Shown here in pieces: positions 1 to 7,462 of a stretch of 64,000 nt of DNA. Each line of letters opens with the position of its first letter. Position 1 is the first letter of the stretch. Source of the DNA: Patulibacter sp. GTDB taxonomy: Bacteria > Actinomycetota > Thermoleophilia > Solirubrobacterales > Solirubrobacteraceae. The notes below the pieces were generated by a model. It did no database searches and was not told where the DNA came from. It saw only the letters and a list, made by a program, of their open reading frames with translations. The DNA lies in contig NZ_JAURWA010000149.1 in assembly GCF_030655195.1 (NCBI RefSeq), forward strand, positions 1-64,000. The letters run 5' to 3'. The position numbers and the translations under genes were made by a program.

Positions 1-1
1 C

Positions 2-1429
2 GGCGGCGCGGCCGACAACGGCACGGCCGGCGATGGTGCGGTGCAGAGCGGCGTGGCGCCCGGCCGGTCGGGCGCGCTGCCGAGCCTGCCGACGGTCCCG
101 CCCGGCATCGCCGGCAAGGGCTTCGCGCCGAAGTCCCTCGAGGCCGCGCTGTGGGCCGTGTGGTCGACCCGGACGTTCGAGGACGCCGTCCTCGCCGCGG
201 TCAACCTGGGCGACGACGCCGACACCACCGGCGCGATCGCGGGGCAACTGGCCGGTGCGCTCTACGGCGCAGAGGCGATCCCCGCGCACTGGCGCGAGCG
301 GGTCCTGTGGGGCGACGAGATCGCGGGCCTCGCCGACGGTCTGCGCGACCTGTCGGACGAGCTCGCCGTCGAGCACCGGAAGCTGCCGCAGCCGCACGGC
401 GCCCCCGATGTCGACCCGCAGCTGCCCAACGACGCGTTCTGGTTCCTCGAGGACGCCGTGCTGGCCGGGCCCTATCCCGGCAAGCCGACGAAGGACGCCG
501 CGACGGAGAGCCTCGAGGCGCTGCTCGACCTGGGCGTGACGTGCTTCGTCGACCTGACCGAGGAGGGTGAGGGCCCCGGCCCGCGCGGCCTGCACCCGTA
601 CGAGGCGCTGCTCCGTCGGAGGGCCGAGGCCCGTGGGATCGACGCGTGGCACGTGCGCCTGCCGATCCGCGACGTCTCCGTGCCCGAGCCGTGGCGGATG
701 CGCGCAATCCTCGACGTGATCGACGGGGCGCTCGCCGTCGGCACGAAGGTCTACGTCCACTGCTGGGGCGGGGTCGGACGCACCGGCACCGTGCTGGCGT
801 GCCTGCGGGTGGACCACGGCTGGCCGGCGGACGACGCGTTGGAGCGGGTGGCGCACGCCCGCCGCCACACGGCGCGGGCGAAGCAGGGGCGCGTCGCCCC
901 GGAGACCGACCAGCAGGTCGCGTTCGTCCGGGCGTGGCGACCGCCGTACGCGCCGCGGGCGATCCGGGTCGACGACGTCGAGACGAACCAGATCCCGAGC
1001 GACGCCCTCCGCATCACGGACGTCCCGGCCCCGTGGGACCCGTACGACGCGGTCGCCCGCTTCGCGTCGACCCTGAACGGCTACGAGGTCCTCGGTGCGC
1101 CGGACGCCGGCGAACCGGACGACCCGGAGAACGACCGCACCGTCTCGCGGACGGCGAAGAAGGCCCACCCCGTCGAGGCCGCCTGGACGAAGACGGGCGA
1201 GCTGCCCGACGACCTGGACCTGCTGCGGGGCACGCTCTTCTTCGGCTTCCGCGCGGACCGCTTCGGCTGGGGCGACGACGTCGCGATGAGCGCTCCGGAC
1301 GACGACGGCGTCACCCACGTCGTGAACGCGCGGAACTTCGAGTCGAGCCCGACGGCGAGGTTCCGGCGGGCGCTGGTGGCGAAGATCGCGGAGGTCGTAC
1401 AGGCGCGGGACGCGGCGGCGGGCGGCTGA
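2..1429 (+). CDS. ADP-ribosylglycohydrolase (C-terminal part) fused to a dual-specificity protein phosphatase; 5' end outside window
   Basis: The frame is open to the first base, so the true start lies upstream and the N-terminal half of the DraG domain is missing. Visible DraG features are the C-terminal metal motif [18 protein letters not shown] (about nt 206-260) and the following GALYG...IP..W segment. DraG enzymes remove ADP-ribose from proteins, nucleic acids or small molecules using two Mg ions, and both motif aspartates are present here. A cysteine phosphatase domain follows; its P-loop [11 protein letters not shown] (nt 757-790) has the HCX5R signature, with a likely general-acid loop upstream ([11 protein letters not shown]). 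The last ~170 residues are an unrecognised domain containing [16 protein letters not shown]. The fusion suggests coupled removal of ADP-ribose and phosphate, possibly in a cyclic-phosphate or phosphoprotein pathway; that coupling is inferred. Domain calls are firm, function is not. Confidence 0.85.
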   Translation, partial: GGAADNGTAGDGAVQSGVAPGRSGALPSLPTVPPGIAGKGFAPKSLEAALWAVWSTRTFEDAVLAAVNLGDDADTTGAIAGQLAGALYGAEAIPAHWRERVLWGDEIAGLADGLRDLSDELAVEHRKLPQPHGAPDVDPQLPNDAFWFLEDAVLAGPYPGKPTKDAATESLEALLDLGVTCFVDLTEEGEGPGPRGLHPYEALLRRRAEARGIDAWHVRLPIRDVSVPEPWRMRAILDVIDGALAVGTKVYVHCWGGVGRTGTVLACLRVDHGWPADDALERVAHARRHTARAKQGRVAPETDQQVAFVRAWRPPYAPRAIRVDDVETNQIPSDALRITDVPAPWDPYDAVARFASTLNGYEVLGAPDAGEPDDPENDRTVSRTAKKAHPVEAAWTKTGELPDDLDLLRGTLFFGFRADRFGWGDDVAMSAPDDDGVTHVVNARNFESSPTARFRRALVAKIAEVVQARDAAAGG

Positions 1430-1452
1430 CGTCGGCGGTGATCGGTCGGCGG

Positions 1453-1524
1453 GCGGCTGCGCCGGCGAGGGGCGCCGGCGACACGAGGGGCGCCGGCGAC
1501 ACGATGGGCGCCGGCGGGCCGATA
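1453..1524. repeat. Short tandem repeat, 18-bp unit
   Basis: Four imperfect consecutive copies of an 18-bp unit are seen, the two best being GGCGCCGGCGACACGAGG (1471-1488) and the same unit ending ATG (1489-1506). A more diverged copy lies on each side. The repeat sits in the 225-bp gap between two convergent genes, so it may act as a transcription-end structure or may simply be slippage product. Confidence 0.6.
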
Positions 1525-1654
1525 GGCGCCCGGCAAGGCTCCGGGCGTCGGCGAGGAGACGTGGGCTGGTAGGGCGCCGCGCGCGGGCGGGCGACGTGCG
1601 CCGGCAGGCCGCCGCGCGGGCAGACGCCCGACCGTCCCGACTGGCGTTCGCGGG

Positions 1655-2209
1655 TCAGTCGAGCAGCTCGGCGACCCGCAGCTCGAAGCCGGGCAGCAGC
1701 CCGCTGGTCAGCATCCCGCCGGCGTCGATCCGCCGCTCGCCGTCGGGCCGCACGATCCGGACGCCGAGCGGCTCGGGCGTCACGAGCCAGACCTCCTGCG
1801 AGCCGGCGGCCAGGTAGCGCGCGAGCTTCGTCCCGGCGTCGTAGCGCTCGGTCGACGGCGAGGCGACCTCGATCACCAGGTCGCCGGCCGGCCAGGGTCG
1901 CCGCTGCAGGTCGGGCAGCTCGCGTCCGGCCGCCAACCACTGCAGGTCCGGCCCGACGATCGCGTCCGGGCCGACCTCGGTGTCGATCGACAGGAGCACG
2001 CGCCCGCGACCCTCGACCGCCCGGCACCACCGTCGGAGCTCGGCGTAGACGGTCCCCACCACCACCTGGTGCAGCGGCAGCGGGTCGTTCATCGTGACGA
2101 GCTCACCGTCGACCAGCTCGAACCGGAACCCGGGCGAGGACTCCGGCAGCCGCAGGAACTCCTCGCGCGTGAATCGGGCGACAGGCGGGGCGGTCACGGT
2201 ACGGCGCAT
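1655..2209 (-). CDS. Uma2-family (DUF820) PD-(D/E)XK endonuclease-like protein
   Basis: This ~184-residue protein has the Uma2 fold signature. It opens with TREEFLRLPE, then FELVDGELV, then GPDLQWLAAG, DLVIEVASPST and a Lys in AGTKLARYL, followed by EVWLV. Together these supply the D...E-x-V...K pattern of the PD-(D/E)XK nuclease superfamily. Uma2 proteins are abundant in cyanobacteria and actinobacteria. Most have no proven role; restriction or transposon-related activity has been suggested for the family. The ATG at 2209 is chosen because the family N-terminus begins shortly after it, and the longer upstream frame is non-family sequence. It stands alone, convergent with the DraG-phosphatase fusion. 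The family is secure, the substrate unknown. Confidence 0.85.
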   Translation of the reverse strand: MRRTVTAPPVARFTREEFLRLPESSPGFRFELVDGELVTMNDPLPLHQVVVGTVYAELRRWCRAVEGRGRVLLSIDTEVGPDAIVGPDLQWLAAGRELPDLQRRPWPAGDLVIEVASPSTERYDAGTKLARYLAAGSQEVWLVTPEPLGVRIVRPDGERRIDAGGMLTSGLLPGFELRVAELLD

Positions 2210-2370
2210 CGTAGGAGTGCTCCTCGGCGGTGTCCATCGGCCGGCGCAGCGTCGCGCTGGACGCCGTGCCGGATCAAGGGGCGATCCGTGCCAGATCGGG
2301 GCGTCGTCCGCGCCGGATCCGAGCCGTGCGAGGTGCACGGACCGCGGCGACCCGGACGAGCCGGCTTCCC

Positions 2371-2868
2371 CTACTCCCCGTGCTTCTTCGCGTACGTGGT
2401 GATCGTCGTCGACGTGTCCACGCACTCGCCGGCCTTCGGGCTCTGCCGCGTGACGACCCAGTTGCGGTCGAGGAGCTGGGCGCGGTCCTGGCCGGTGGCG
2501 TCCTCCTGGTCCATGAAGTAGAAGCCGGCCGCCTGCAGCGTGTCCTGCGAGAGCTGCAGGTCACGCAGTCCGACGACGTTCGGGACCTCCTCGCAGTCCG
2601 ACCCCGATGCCGACGCCTCGGACCGGTCCTTCGACCCCGACGAGCTCCCCTCGTCGTCGGAGACCTCCGAGGACGCCGACCCGCTGTCGTCCGGGACGCT
2701 CTCCGTCGTCACGTCGGCCGCCTCGGTCGTCGTGGCGTCGGCCTGGACGGTCACGCGCTCGACGACGGTCGTGGCCGAGGCGGACTCCCCGTCGGTGCCG
2801 CAGCCGGTCGCGGCGACGGACCCGAGGGCCAGGACGAGGAGGGTGAACGGGAGGGCTGGTGTGCGCAT
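2371..2868 (-). CDS. Putative lipoprotein with one PASTA domain
   Basis: The protein has ~165 residues. A hydrophobic signal (LPFTLLVLALGSVAATGC) ends in a lipobox-like ATGC, predicting export and lipidation on the outer face of the membrane. A low-complexity Thr/Ser/Glu/Asp linker of about 70 residues follows. It leads to a C-terminal PASTA domain starting CEEVPNVVGLRDLQLSQD and ending in TTITTYAKK, with a central RQSPKAG motif typical of PASTA. PASTA domains bind peptidoglycan fragments or beta-lactams and usually occur on Ser/Thr kinases and PBPs. Here the domain is free-standing, which suggests a cell-wall sensor or anchor. The next gene on the same strand, upstream, is another exported protein, so both may belong to one envelope unit. 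Confidence 0.8.
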   Translation of the reverse strand: MRTPALPFTLLVLALGSVAATGCGTDGESASATTVVERVTVQADATTTEAADVTTESVPDDSGSASSEVSDDEGSSSGSKDRSEASASGSDCEEVPNVVGLRDLQLSQDTLQAAGFYFMDQEDATGQDRAQLLDRNWVVTRQSPKAGECVDTSTTITTYAKKHGE

Positions 2869-2981
2869 GAGGAGGGACCTCGGGTAGGGAAGTACGGTGC
2901 TGGATCGGCCACCGGCGGGTGACCGTGCGGTGGGGTCGTGGTCTCGGCCCGGGACCTGACGGACGCGGCTCGCGAGGCCGC

Positions 2982-3533
2982 TCATCCCGTGCGCTCGAAC
3001 GTCGAGCAACGGGCCACCTTGATCTGGTAGGTGTCGGGCGTGATCTGCACGACCACCGGCCCGTCGGTGTTGTCGTTGGCGATGATGTTGTCGAGGGTCT
3101 CGGCGCCCGACCCGCGGCCCGTCTCCCAGTAGCACCCGGGCGACGCCGCGGCGCGGTAGGTGCCGGGCAGGATGTCCTCGTTCACGACGAACGTGCCGTC
3201 GCCCTCGAAGCTGCTCATGGCGACCTGATCGGACGTCGTCGAGATCTGCGCCTTCAGCTCGCGCAGCTCGGACCGCGACCGCCGCTCGCGCCGTGCCGCG
3301 GACGAGGCGTCGGCCCGCGCGTCGGTCGCCCTTGACCGCAGATCGCGCAGCTTCGCCCGGGCGTCCTTGCGCTGCTGCAGCGTCGGGTCGGCGGTGACGG
3401 TGCGGGTGACCGTCGTCGCGACCGTGGTGGGCTCCGTCGCCCCCTCGTCTGGGTTCGTCTGGCCGATCGCGGTGCCGGCGATCAGCGCCACGAACACGGA
3501 TCCGCCGATGGCGGCCTTCGTCTTGATGTCCAT
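2982..3533 (-). CDS. Exported or membrane-anchored coiled-coil protein with C-terminal beta domain
   Basis: The ~183-residue product starts MDIKTKAAIGGSVFVALIAG, a short signal-anchor. It continues through a Thr-rich stretch and a charged, probably coiled-coil segment (about residues 50-105: KDARAKLRDLRSRATDAR then AARRERRSRSELRELKAQ). It ends in a beta-rich module containing DGTFVVNEDILPGTYRA, GCYWE and IIANDNTDGPVVV. That terminal module is widespread in secreted actinobacterial proteins of unknown role, where the two cysteines (CYW and the later RC) probably form a disulphide. The ATG at 3533 coincides with the start of the signal sequence. Surface localisation is likely. No enzyme activity is implied. 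Confidence 0.7.
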   Translation of the reverse strand: MDIKTKAAIGGSVFVALIAGTAIGQTNPDEGATEPTTVATTVTRTVTADPTLQQRKDARAKLRDLRSRATDARADASSAARRERRSRSELRELKAQISTTSDQVAMSSFEGDGTFVVNEDILPGTYRAAASPGCYWETGRGSGAETLDNIIANDNTDGPVVVQITPDTYQIKVARCSTFERTG

Positions 3534-3855
3534 GGCACCGGAGTCGCGGGGCGGCGGGACGATCTGACGCGCGCCGGTGGCGCTGGACCTACGGTCGAGC
3601 CGACCGGTGTCCGCCCGTGGCCGCCCGCCCGTCCGGCTCACGGGACCGCCGGCCGCCCCTCGACCGGAGCCGTCCGGTCGAGTGACCGATGGCCGCCCGA
3701 CACAGCCCCGTTCGGTCCCCTGGCCCACGGCCAACCGGCTCGCGCGCCCGTTCGGTCCCACGCGGCCGACGGCCACCCACCGCCCCGCGATCGTCAGGAC
3801 GACGCCCGGCCCGGCGACCTCCTCCGTGCCGACACCACCGAGACCGGAGCCACCC

Positions 3856-4446
3856 GTGACCGCACAGCCCGCCCGCCCGACCTACTGGGACTACGACGAG
3901 ACCGCAGCCGTGCGGTGCGGCCGCTGCGGCTGGTCCGGCGTGACGACCGGCGAGAGCACCGACACGTTCCTCGACGTCCGCTGCCCCGAGTGCGACGGCC
4001 CGATCGCGAAGATCCCGTGGCCGACCCGCGAGGACACCCACGCCGCCGCAGCGGCCGGCGACGCGCGAGCGCAGAAGGAGCTGGGCCGGGTCGACGAGAT
4101 CGAGGCACGCCAGGCCGCCGCCGAGCGCATCGCACTCCGCGACGCCGCCCAGCTGCCCACGATCGACGACGACCGGATCGAGATCGCCTGGGACATGGTC
4201 GACGACGCCGGCGAGCACTGGACCGTCCTCCGGCACGGCGAGCGCGAGCTGTTCCGCGAGCTCGCCTACTGGGAGGGAATCGACCGGTTCCTCGAGGTCG
4301 CCGCGATCCTGCGCGGCGCCTACGGCCCGCGCCTGCGGGCCATCGTCCCGACCCGCGGCAGCGAGATGTACCTGTACGGGGACGTGCTGGGCGCACCGTC
4401 GAGCGTCGAGCGCCTGAACGAGGAGCTGGGGCGCGGCGCAGGCTGA
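3856..4446 (+). CDS. Zinc-ribbon hypothetical protein
   Basis: This protein of ~196 residues starts at a GTG preceded by CCGGAG at 3844, which is a better start than upstream codons in the same frame. An N-terminal zinc ribbon is visible as CGRC (residues ~19-22) and CPEC (~40-43). A helical Ala-rich segment follows, then a C-terminal beta/alpha domain with HWTVLRHGERELFRELAYWEG and RGSEMYLYGDV. The fold and role are not recognised. It stands between divergent and convergent neighbours and probably has its own promoter in the 3534-3855 gap, which it shares with the exported gene on the other strand. Confidence 0.65.
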   Translation: MTAQPARPTYWDYDETAAVRCGRCGWSGVTTGESTDTFLDVRCPECDGPIAKIPWPTREDTHAAAAAGDARAQKELGRVDEIEARQAAAERIALRDAAQLPTIDDDRIEIAWDMVDDAGEHWTVLRHGERELFRELAYWEGIDRFLEVAAILRGAYGPRLRAIVPTRGSEMYLYGDVLGAPSSVERLNEELGRGAG

Positions 4447-4472
4447 GGTCCAGGCCAGCGGCGCCGCCCGCT

Positions 4473-4634
4473 TCAGCCCCGTCCGACCCCGTGCGGGTCG
4501 GGCCACGAGACCATCCAGACCCACAGCACGCCCAGCAGGCACACGCCCTCGAGCACCTCGCCGCCGACCATGGTGGCGACGGCGCTGAGCCCGAGCAGCG
4601 TGCGCGGGACGGTGATGCGGTCGCCGAGCGCCAC
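4473..4634 (-). CDS. Small predicted membrane protein (53 aa)
   Basis: The reading frame starts at GTG (4634), about 30 bp after the stop of the acidic protein gene upstream, and runs for 53 codons. Nearly every codon ends in G or C, as expected for a translated frame in this genome. The peptide has a hydrophobic stretch, LLGLSAVATMVGG, then GVCLLGVLWVWMVSW. It therefore has one or two membrane segments. No clear ribosome-binding site is seen, so translational coupling to the upstream gene is possible. The function is unknown. Confidence 0.5.
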   Translation of the reverse strand: MALGDRITVPRTLLGLSAVATMVGGEVLEGVCLLGVLWVWMVSWPDPHGVGRG

Positions 4635-4664
4635 GTCAGACCGAGCTGCAGCCGTTCCCGGCGC

Positions 4665-5129
4665 TCAGGACCACACGGCGCGCTCGACCAGGGCGTCGTC
4701 CCGGCGCATCGTGTACCCGGCTGCCTCCATCGCAGCGACGACCTCGTCCGTGCGGGCCGGCTCGAGCCCGAGGTGCTCGCCGCTGAGGCGCGTGGAGACC
4801 TCTTCCCCGAGGGCCTGCGCCTCGGCGGGGACCCAGTCGAGCATCGCCTGGATCGGCGCCTCGGGCCAGTCGCCGTCGTCCCACCCGGGCACCGGCTCGT
4901 CGGCGAGCGTCGCGTCGTCGGCGGGCTGCTCGTCCTCGCCGTAGGCCTCCGCGATCTGCGCGCGGCGCTCGTCCGAGAGCCGCGACAGGAGCTCGCCCCA
5001 CGTCATCGACTCCTGCACCGCCCGGCGCACGGTGGCGAGCTCCTCGGCGCGGTCGCGCGGGACGAGCACGAGCGCGCCGCCCAGGTCGCCGTAGACGATG
5101 TCGGTGGAGGTCTGCTGCGGATCGGTCAT
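4665..5129 (-). CDS. Acidic hypothetical protein
   Basis: The ~154-residue product has a strong start: GAAGGA lies about 6 bases before the ATG. It is rich in Asp and Glu, with segments such as DDATLADEPVPGWDDGDW, and has no membrane segment or cysteine pair. The N-terminal half (DIVYGDLGGALVLVPRDR) looks beta-rich and the C-terminal half helical (TDEVVAAMEAAGYTMRRD). No family was recognised. It probably forms a two-gene unit with the small membrane protein downstream. Confidence 0.6.
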   Translation of the reverse strand: MTDPQQTSTDIVYGDLGGALVLVPRDRAEELATVRRAVQESMTWGELLSRLSDERRAQIAEAYGEDEQPADDATLADEPVPGWDDGDWPEAPIQAMLDWVPAEAQALGEEVSTRLSGEHLGLEPARTDEVVAAMEAAGYTMRRDDALVERAVWS

Positions 5130-5237
5130 CGATGGTCCTTCGGGTGGTGGGTCCGTACCCCTGCGGGCGTGGGTGCCGGCGGGTGGAGGTCTGGTCGTCG
5201 GTCGGGGCGTGGGTGCCGGATCTGACGACCTAGACGC

Positions 5238-5525
5238 CTACGACCCGCGACCCGCGGCCGCCCGCGGCCGCGGCCTGGACGGCGGCTCGTACGGCTCCAC
5301 GACGTCGACGGGCTCGCGCACCGCGGCGCGCAGCTCGCGCTCGACGCGTCGCTCGAAGGCCTCCCAGTCCGTCTCGGTCGGCGGCTCGGACAGCGGCCGC
5401 TCGATCCAGTCGGTGAACGAGGTCACGCGCCGGGCGTCGATCGCCTCCACCCGGTCGACGTAGGACCGCCAGGCGCCGATCGCGCCGATGACACCCCAGA
5501 AGAGCACGACGCCGAGGTCGCTCAT
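5238..5525 (-). CDS. Small membrane-anchored protein (95 aa)
   Basis: The protein starts MSDLGVVLFWGVIGAIGAW, a single N-terminal membrane segment. A charged helical region follows (WIERPLSEPPTETDWEAFER, VERELRAAVRE), then a Pro/Arg-rich tail. Its ATG overlaps the stop of a short upstream frame (ATGA at 5522-5525). Small membrane proteins of this design recur in the left arm, next to each TPR gene. No function is known. Confidence 0.55.
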   Translation of the reverse strand: MSDLGVVLFWGVIGAIGAWRSYVDRVEAIDARRVTSFTDWIERPLSEPPTETDWEAFERRVERELRAAVREPVDVVEPYEPPSRPRPRAAAGRGS

Positions 5526-5731
5526 CGGCGGGCGTCCTCGGCGACGCCGATGGTCGTCGGGCGGCCGGCGCCAGGGGCCGTCGGTCGACCGGTGAGGTGG
5601 TTGACGTCGCCCATGGGCGAGAGGTCGGACGGACCGAGGCCGCTCTGACACACGGCGCACCGGACGGGCCCTGCTGGGATGGGCTCGCAAACCGGCCGGC
5701 CCGCCGGGCCCACAGCCCTCTCGACCACCAC
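5522..5731 (-). CDS. Possible small protein coupled to the downstream membrane protein
   Basis: A 69-codon frame ends in a 4-base ATGA overlap with the 95-residue membrane protein, the usual geometry of translational coupling. It contains one CAVC pair. An internal ATG at 5613 would give a 30-residue peptide. Third-position GC is high but less uniform than in neighbours, and the upstream half covers the promoter space of the divergent TPR gene. The overlap is the main argument; the frame could be chance. Confidence 0.3.
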   Translation of the reverse strand: MVVERAVGPAGRPVCEPIPAGPVRCAVCQSGLGPSDLSPMGDVNHLTGRPTAPGAGRPTTIGVAEDARR

Positions 5732-5813
5732 CTCCGCACCGCCACGTCAGATCCGGACCCCGCTGTCCGACGTTCCCTGCCGCCCGCCGTCGTCGTCCCG
5801 AGGAGTCTCCCCC

Positions 5814-6512
5814 GTGCCCCACCCCACCGATCTGCCCCGACTGTTCGTGTCCCACGACCGCGCCCTGCACCGGCTGGTCGCCGTGGAGTTCGGGCGGACC
5901 TCCGAGGACCAGCCGCCCGAGGACCGGATCGAGCTGCACGACTCCGGGCTTACGTTCCTCCTCGACGGGCCCGGCGGCCGGACGGTCGGCTTCGTGGTCG
6001 AGGCGTTCGACACGTTCGACCCCGACGCCCCGGACGTCGCGGCGATCTGGGGCGGTCCGCGCCTCGACGCCCCGTCGCTGGGCCTGACCGCGGCGACCGT
6101 CGGCGAGATCGTCGTCGCGGCCCGTCGGCGCCTCGGCGGTCGGCACTCGGTCGACCGCACCCTCGCCGCCATGGCGACGGCCTGCGACGGACCCGAGGCC
6201 GTGGCCCGCTGGACCCACTGCCTCGACGCCGGCGACATGACCGCACACCTCGAGGTCGGCCGCATCCTCCTGAACCTCGACCGCCCCGCCGAGGCCTACG
6301 CCCACCTGCGCCACTACGCCTCGATCGCCCCGAACGGCGCCTGGTCGTGGAACCTCCTGGGCCGCGCCGCCGAGGCGATCGGCCAGACCGAGGAGGCCCG
6401 CCACGCCTACGGCCGGGCGATCGACCTGGCACCGCCGGCGGGGGACGCCGGGCGGCGGGACGCGGCGGAGCGGTTGGCAAGGTTGGAGGAGCAGGCGGGC
6501 CGGGGGCGCTGA
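5814..6512 (+). CDS. TPR-type protein, paralogue of the N-terminus of the 7463 fusion protein
   Basis: The product has ~232 residues. GTG at 5814 is preceded by GAGGAG about 8 bases upstream. The N-terminal domain has PRLFVSHDRALHRLVAVEFG, LLDGPGGRTVGFVVEAF and TFDPDAPDVAAIWGGPR. It then shows SEL1/TPR-like helices (WTHCLDAGDMTAHLEVG, RPAEAYAHLRHYASIAPNG, EEARHAYGRAIDLAP). The same order of motifs opens the large TPR-PP2C-DraG protein encoded 1 kb downstream, so the two arose by duplication. The TPR part suggests a protein-binding role. The N-terminal ~110 residues form a domain I do not recognise by name. It may supply a free-standing version of the fused sensor module. Confidence 0.75.
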   Translation: MPHPTDLPRLFVSHDRALHRLVAVEFGRTSEDQPPEDRIELHDSGLTFLLDGPGGRTVGFVVEAFDTFDPDAPDVAAIWGGPRLDAPSLGLTAATVGEIVVAARRRLGGRHSVDRTLAAMATACDGPEAVARWTHCLDAGDMTAHLEVGRILLNLDRPAEAYAHLRHYASIAPNGAWSWNLLGRAAEAIGQTEEARHAYGRAIDLAPPAGDAGRRDAAERLARLEEQAGRGR

Positions 6513-6564
6513 CGCCCGACGTGGGAAGGGGCGCGACCACCCACGGACACACCGACACCCGGTC

Positions 6565-6744
6565 TCAGCAGCCCCGACCCCGCCGCTGCTCGTCCTCGTC
6601 CAAGGGCGGCCGGACGATCGCGCCGTAGATCGCGATGTCCTCCTCGTCGCGGCGCAGCTGCTCGCGGTCCGGGACGTGCGGCGGGTCCGCACGCGCGGTC
6701 ATCACCACCACGAAGATGGCGAGGATGAGGACGACGGCGGTCAC
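6565..6744 (-). CDS. Small membrane-anchored protein (59 aa)
   Basis: The frame starts at GTG 6744, nine bases after the stop of the preceding minus-strand gene and in the same frame. It encodes VTAVVLILAIFVVVMTARAD, one membrane segment, followed by a charged tail with REQLRRDEEDIAIYGA. Codon third positions are almost all G or C. A 34-base stretch of this gene (6631-6664) reappears with two mismatches at 10438-10471, where it is a relic, so the gene belonged to a duplicated unit with the TPR genes. Confidence 0.5.
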   Translation of the reverse strand: MTAVVLILAIFVVVMTARADPPHVPDREQLRRDEEDIAIYGAIVRPPLDEDEQRRGRGC

Positions 6745-6753
6745 GTTCTCGGC

Positions 6754-7332
6754 CTACCAGTAGTCGTCCGGGTCCGGAGCCCGCGTGTCGGGGTCGAAAC
6801 CGGACGCCCGCACCTCGTCCGCCGTGATGCGCAGGCCGGCGGCTTCAGGGAAGACCGCCGACAGCAGCTCGAAGGCCGTGGACCGGAGCTCCGCCCGCAG
6901 CGCGTGAACCCGATCCCTGATCGGCTCGCCGAAACGCGCGTTCGCGGCGATGACAGCGAGCGGCGCCTCCAGGTAGCTCGAGAACGGGCTGTAGATCGAC
7001 CGCCCGCGCTCCTCGACCTGAAGTGCGAGACGATGAAGCCACTCAGGCCAGTCCTCGGCCCGGGACTCGAGATCGCCGCCGCCGAAACGCGTGAACGTCT
7101 CGACGGCCCACTCCGGGACCGGCGGGGCGTCGATCGGCACCTCCCCCAGGTCGACCCCGAACGCCTTCGAGAACGCGGCGTACCGACGCGTGTGGTGCTC
7201 CGCGAGGTCCGGGTGCTTCGAGCCGTACTCGCGAAATCCGCTCCACGCGTCGAAGAGGTCGGAGAACGCGTAGTCGCGGGCGGTGGCCATGAGGACAGGG
7301 TCGCGCCTCAGTGACCACATCTGACAACGCAT
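6754..7332 (-). CDS. Hypothetical protein
   Basis: The product has about 192 residues and no recognised family. It is helical, with YAFSDLFDAWSGFREYGSKH, HTRRYAAFSKAFGVDLGEVP, WPEWLHRLALQVEERG and a C-terminal FPEAAGLRITADEVRASGFD segment. The start is uncertain: GTG 7353, ATG 7332, ATG 7320 and ATG 7290 are all in frame and none has a good ribosome-binding site. ATG 7332 is used here. The gene is divergent from the TPR-PP2C-DraG gene and is followed after nine bases by the small membrane protein, so those two probably form an operon. Confidence 0.5.
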   Translation of the reverse strand: MRCQMWSLRRDPVLMATARDYAFSDLFDAWSGFREYGSKHPDLAEHHTRRYAAFSKAFGVDLGEVPIDAPPVPEWAVETFTRFGGGDLESRAEDWPEWLHRLALQVEERGRSIYSPFSSYLEAPLAVIAANARFGEPIRDRVHALRAELRSTAFELLSAVFPEAAGLRITADEVRASGFDPDTRAPDPDDYW

Positions 7333-7462
7333 CGCGGCCGCGAACAGCAACACCGGCAGGAGCCCGCGGGCCGCCCCGCCATCCGTCCGCCCCACCGTCA
7401 GATCCACCCCCGCCGGCCCGACTCCTCCGATGCACCTCGCGTCCCGTCCCAGGAGCCCGCCG

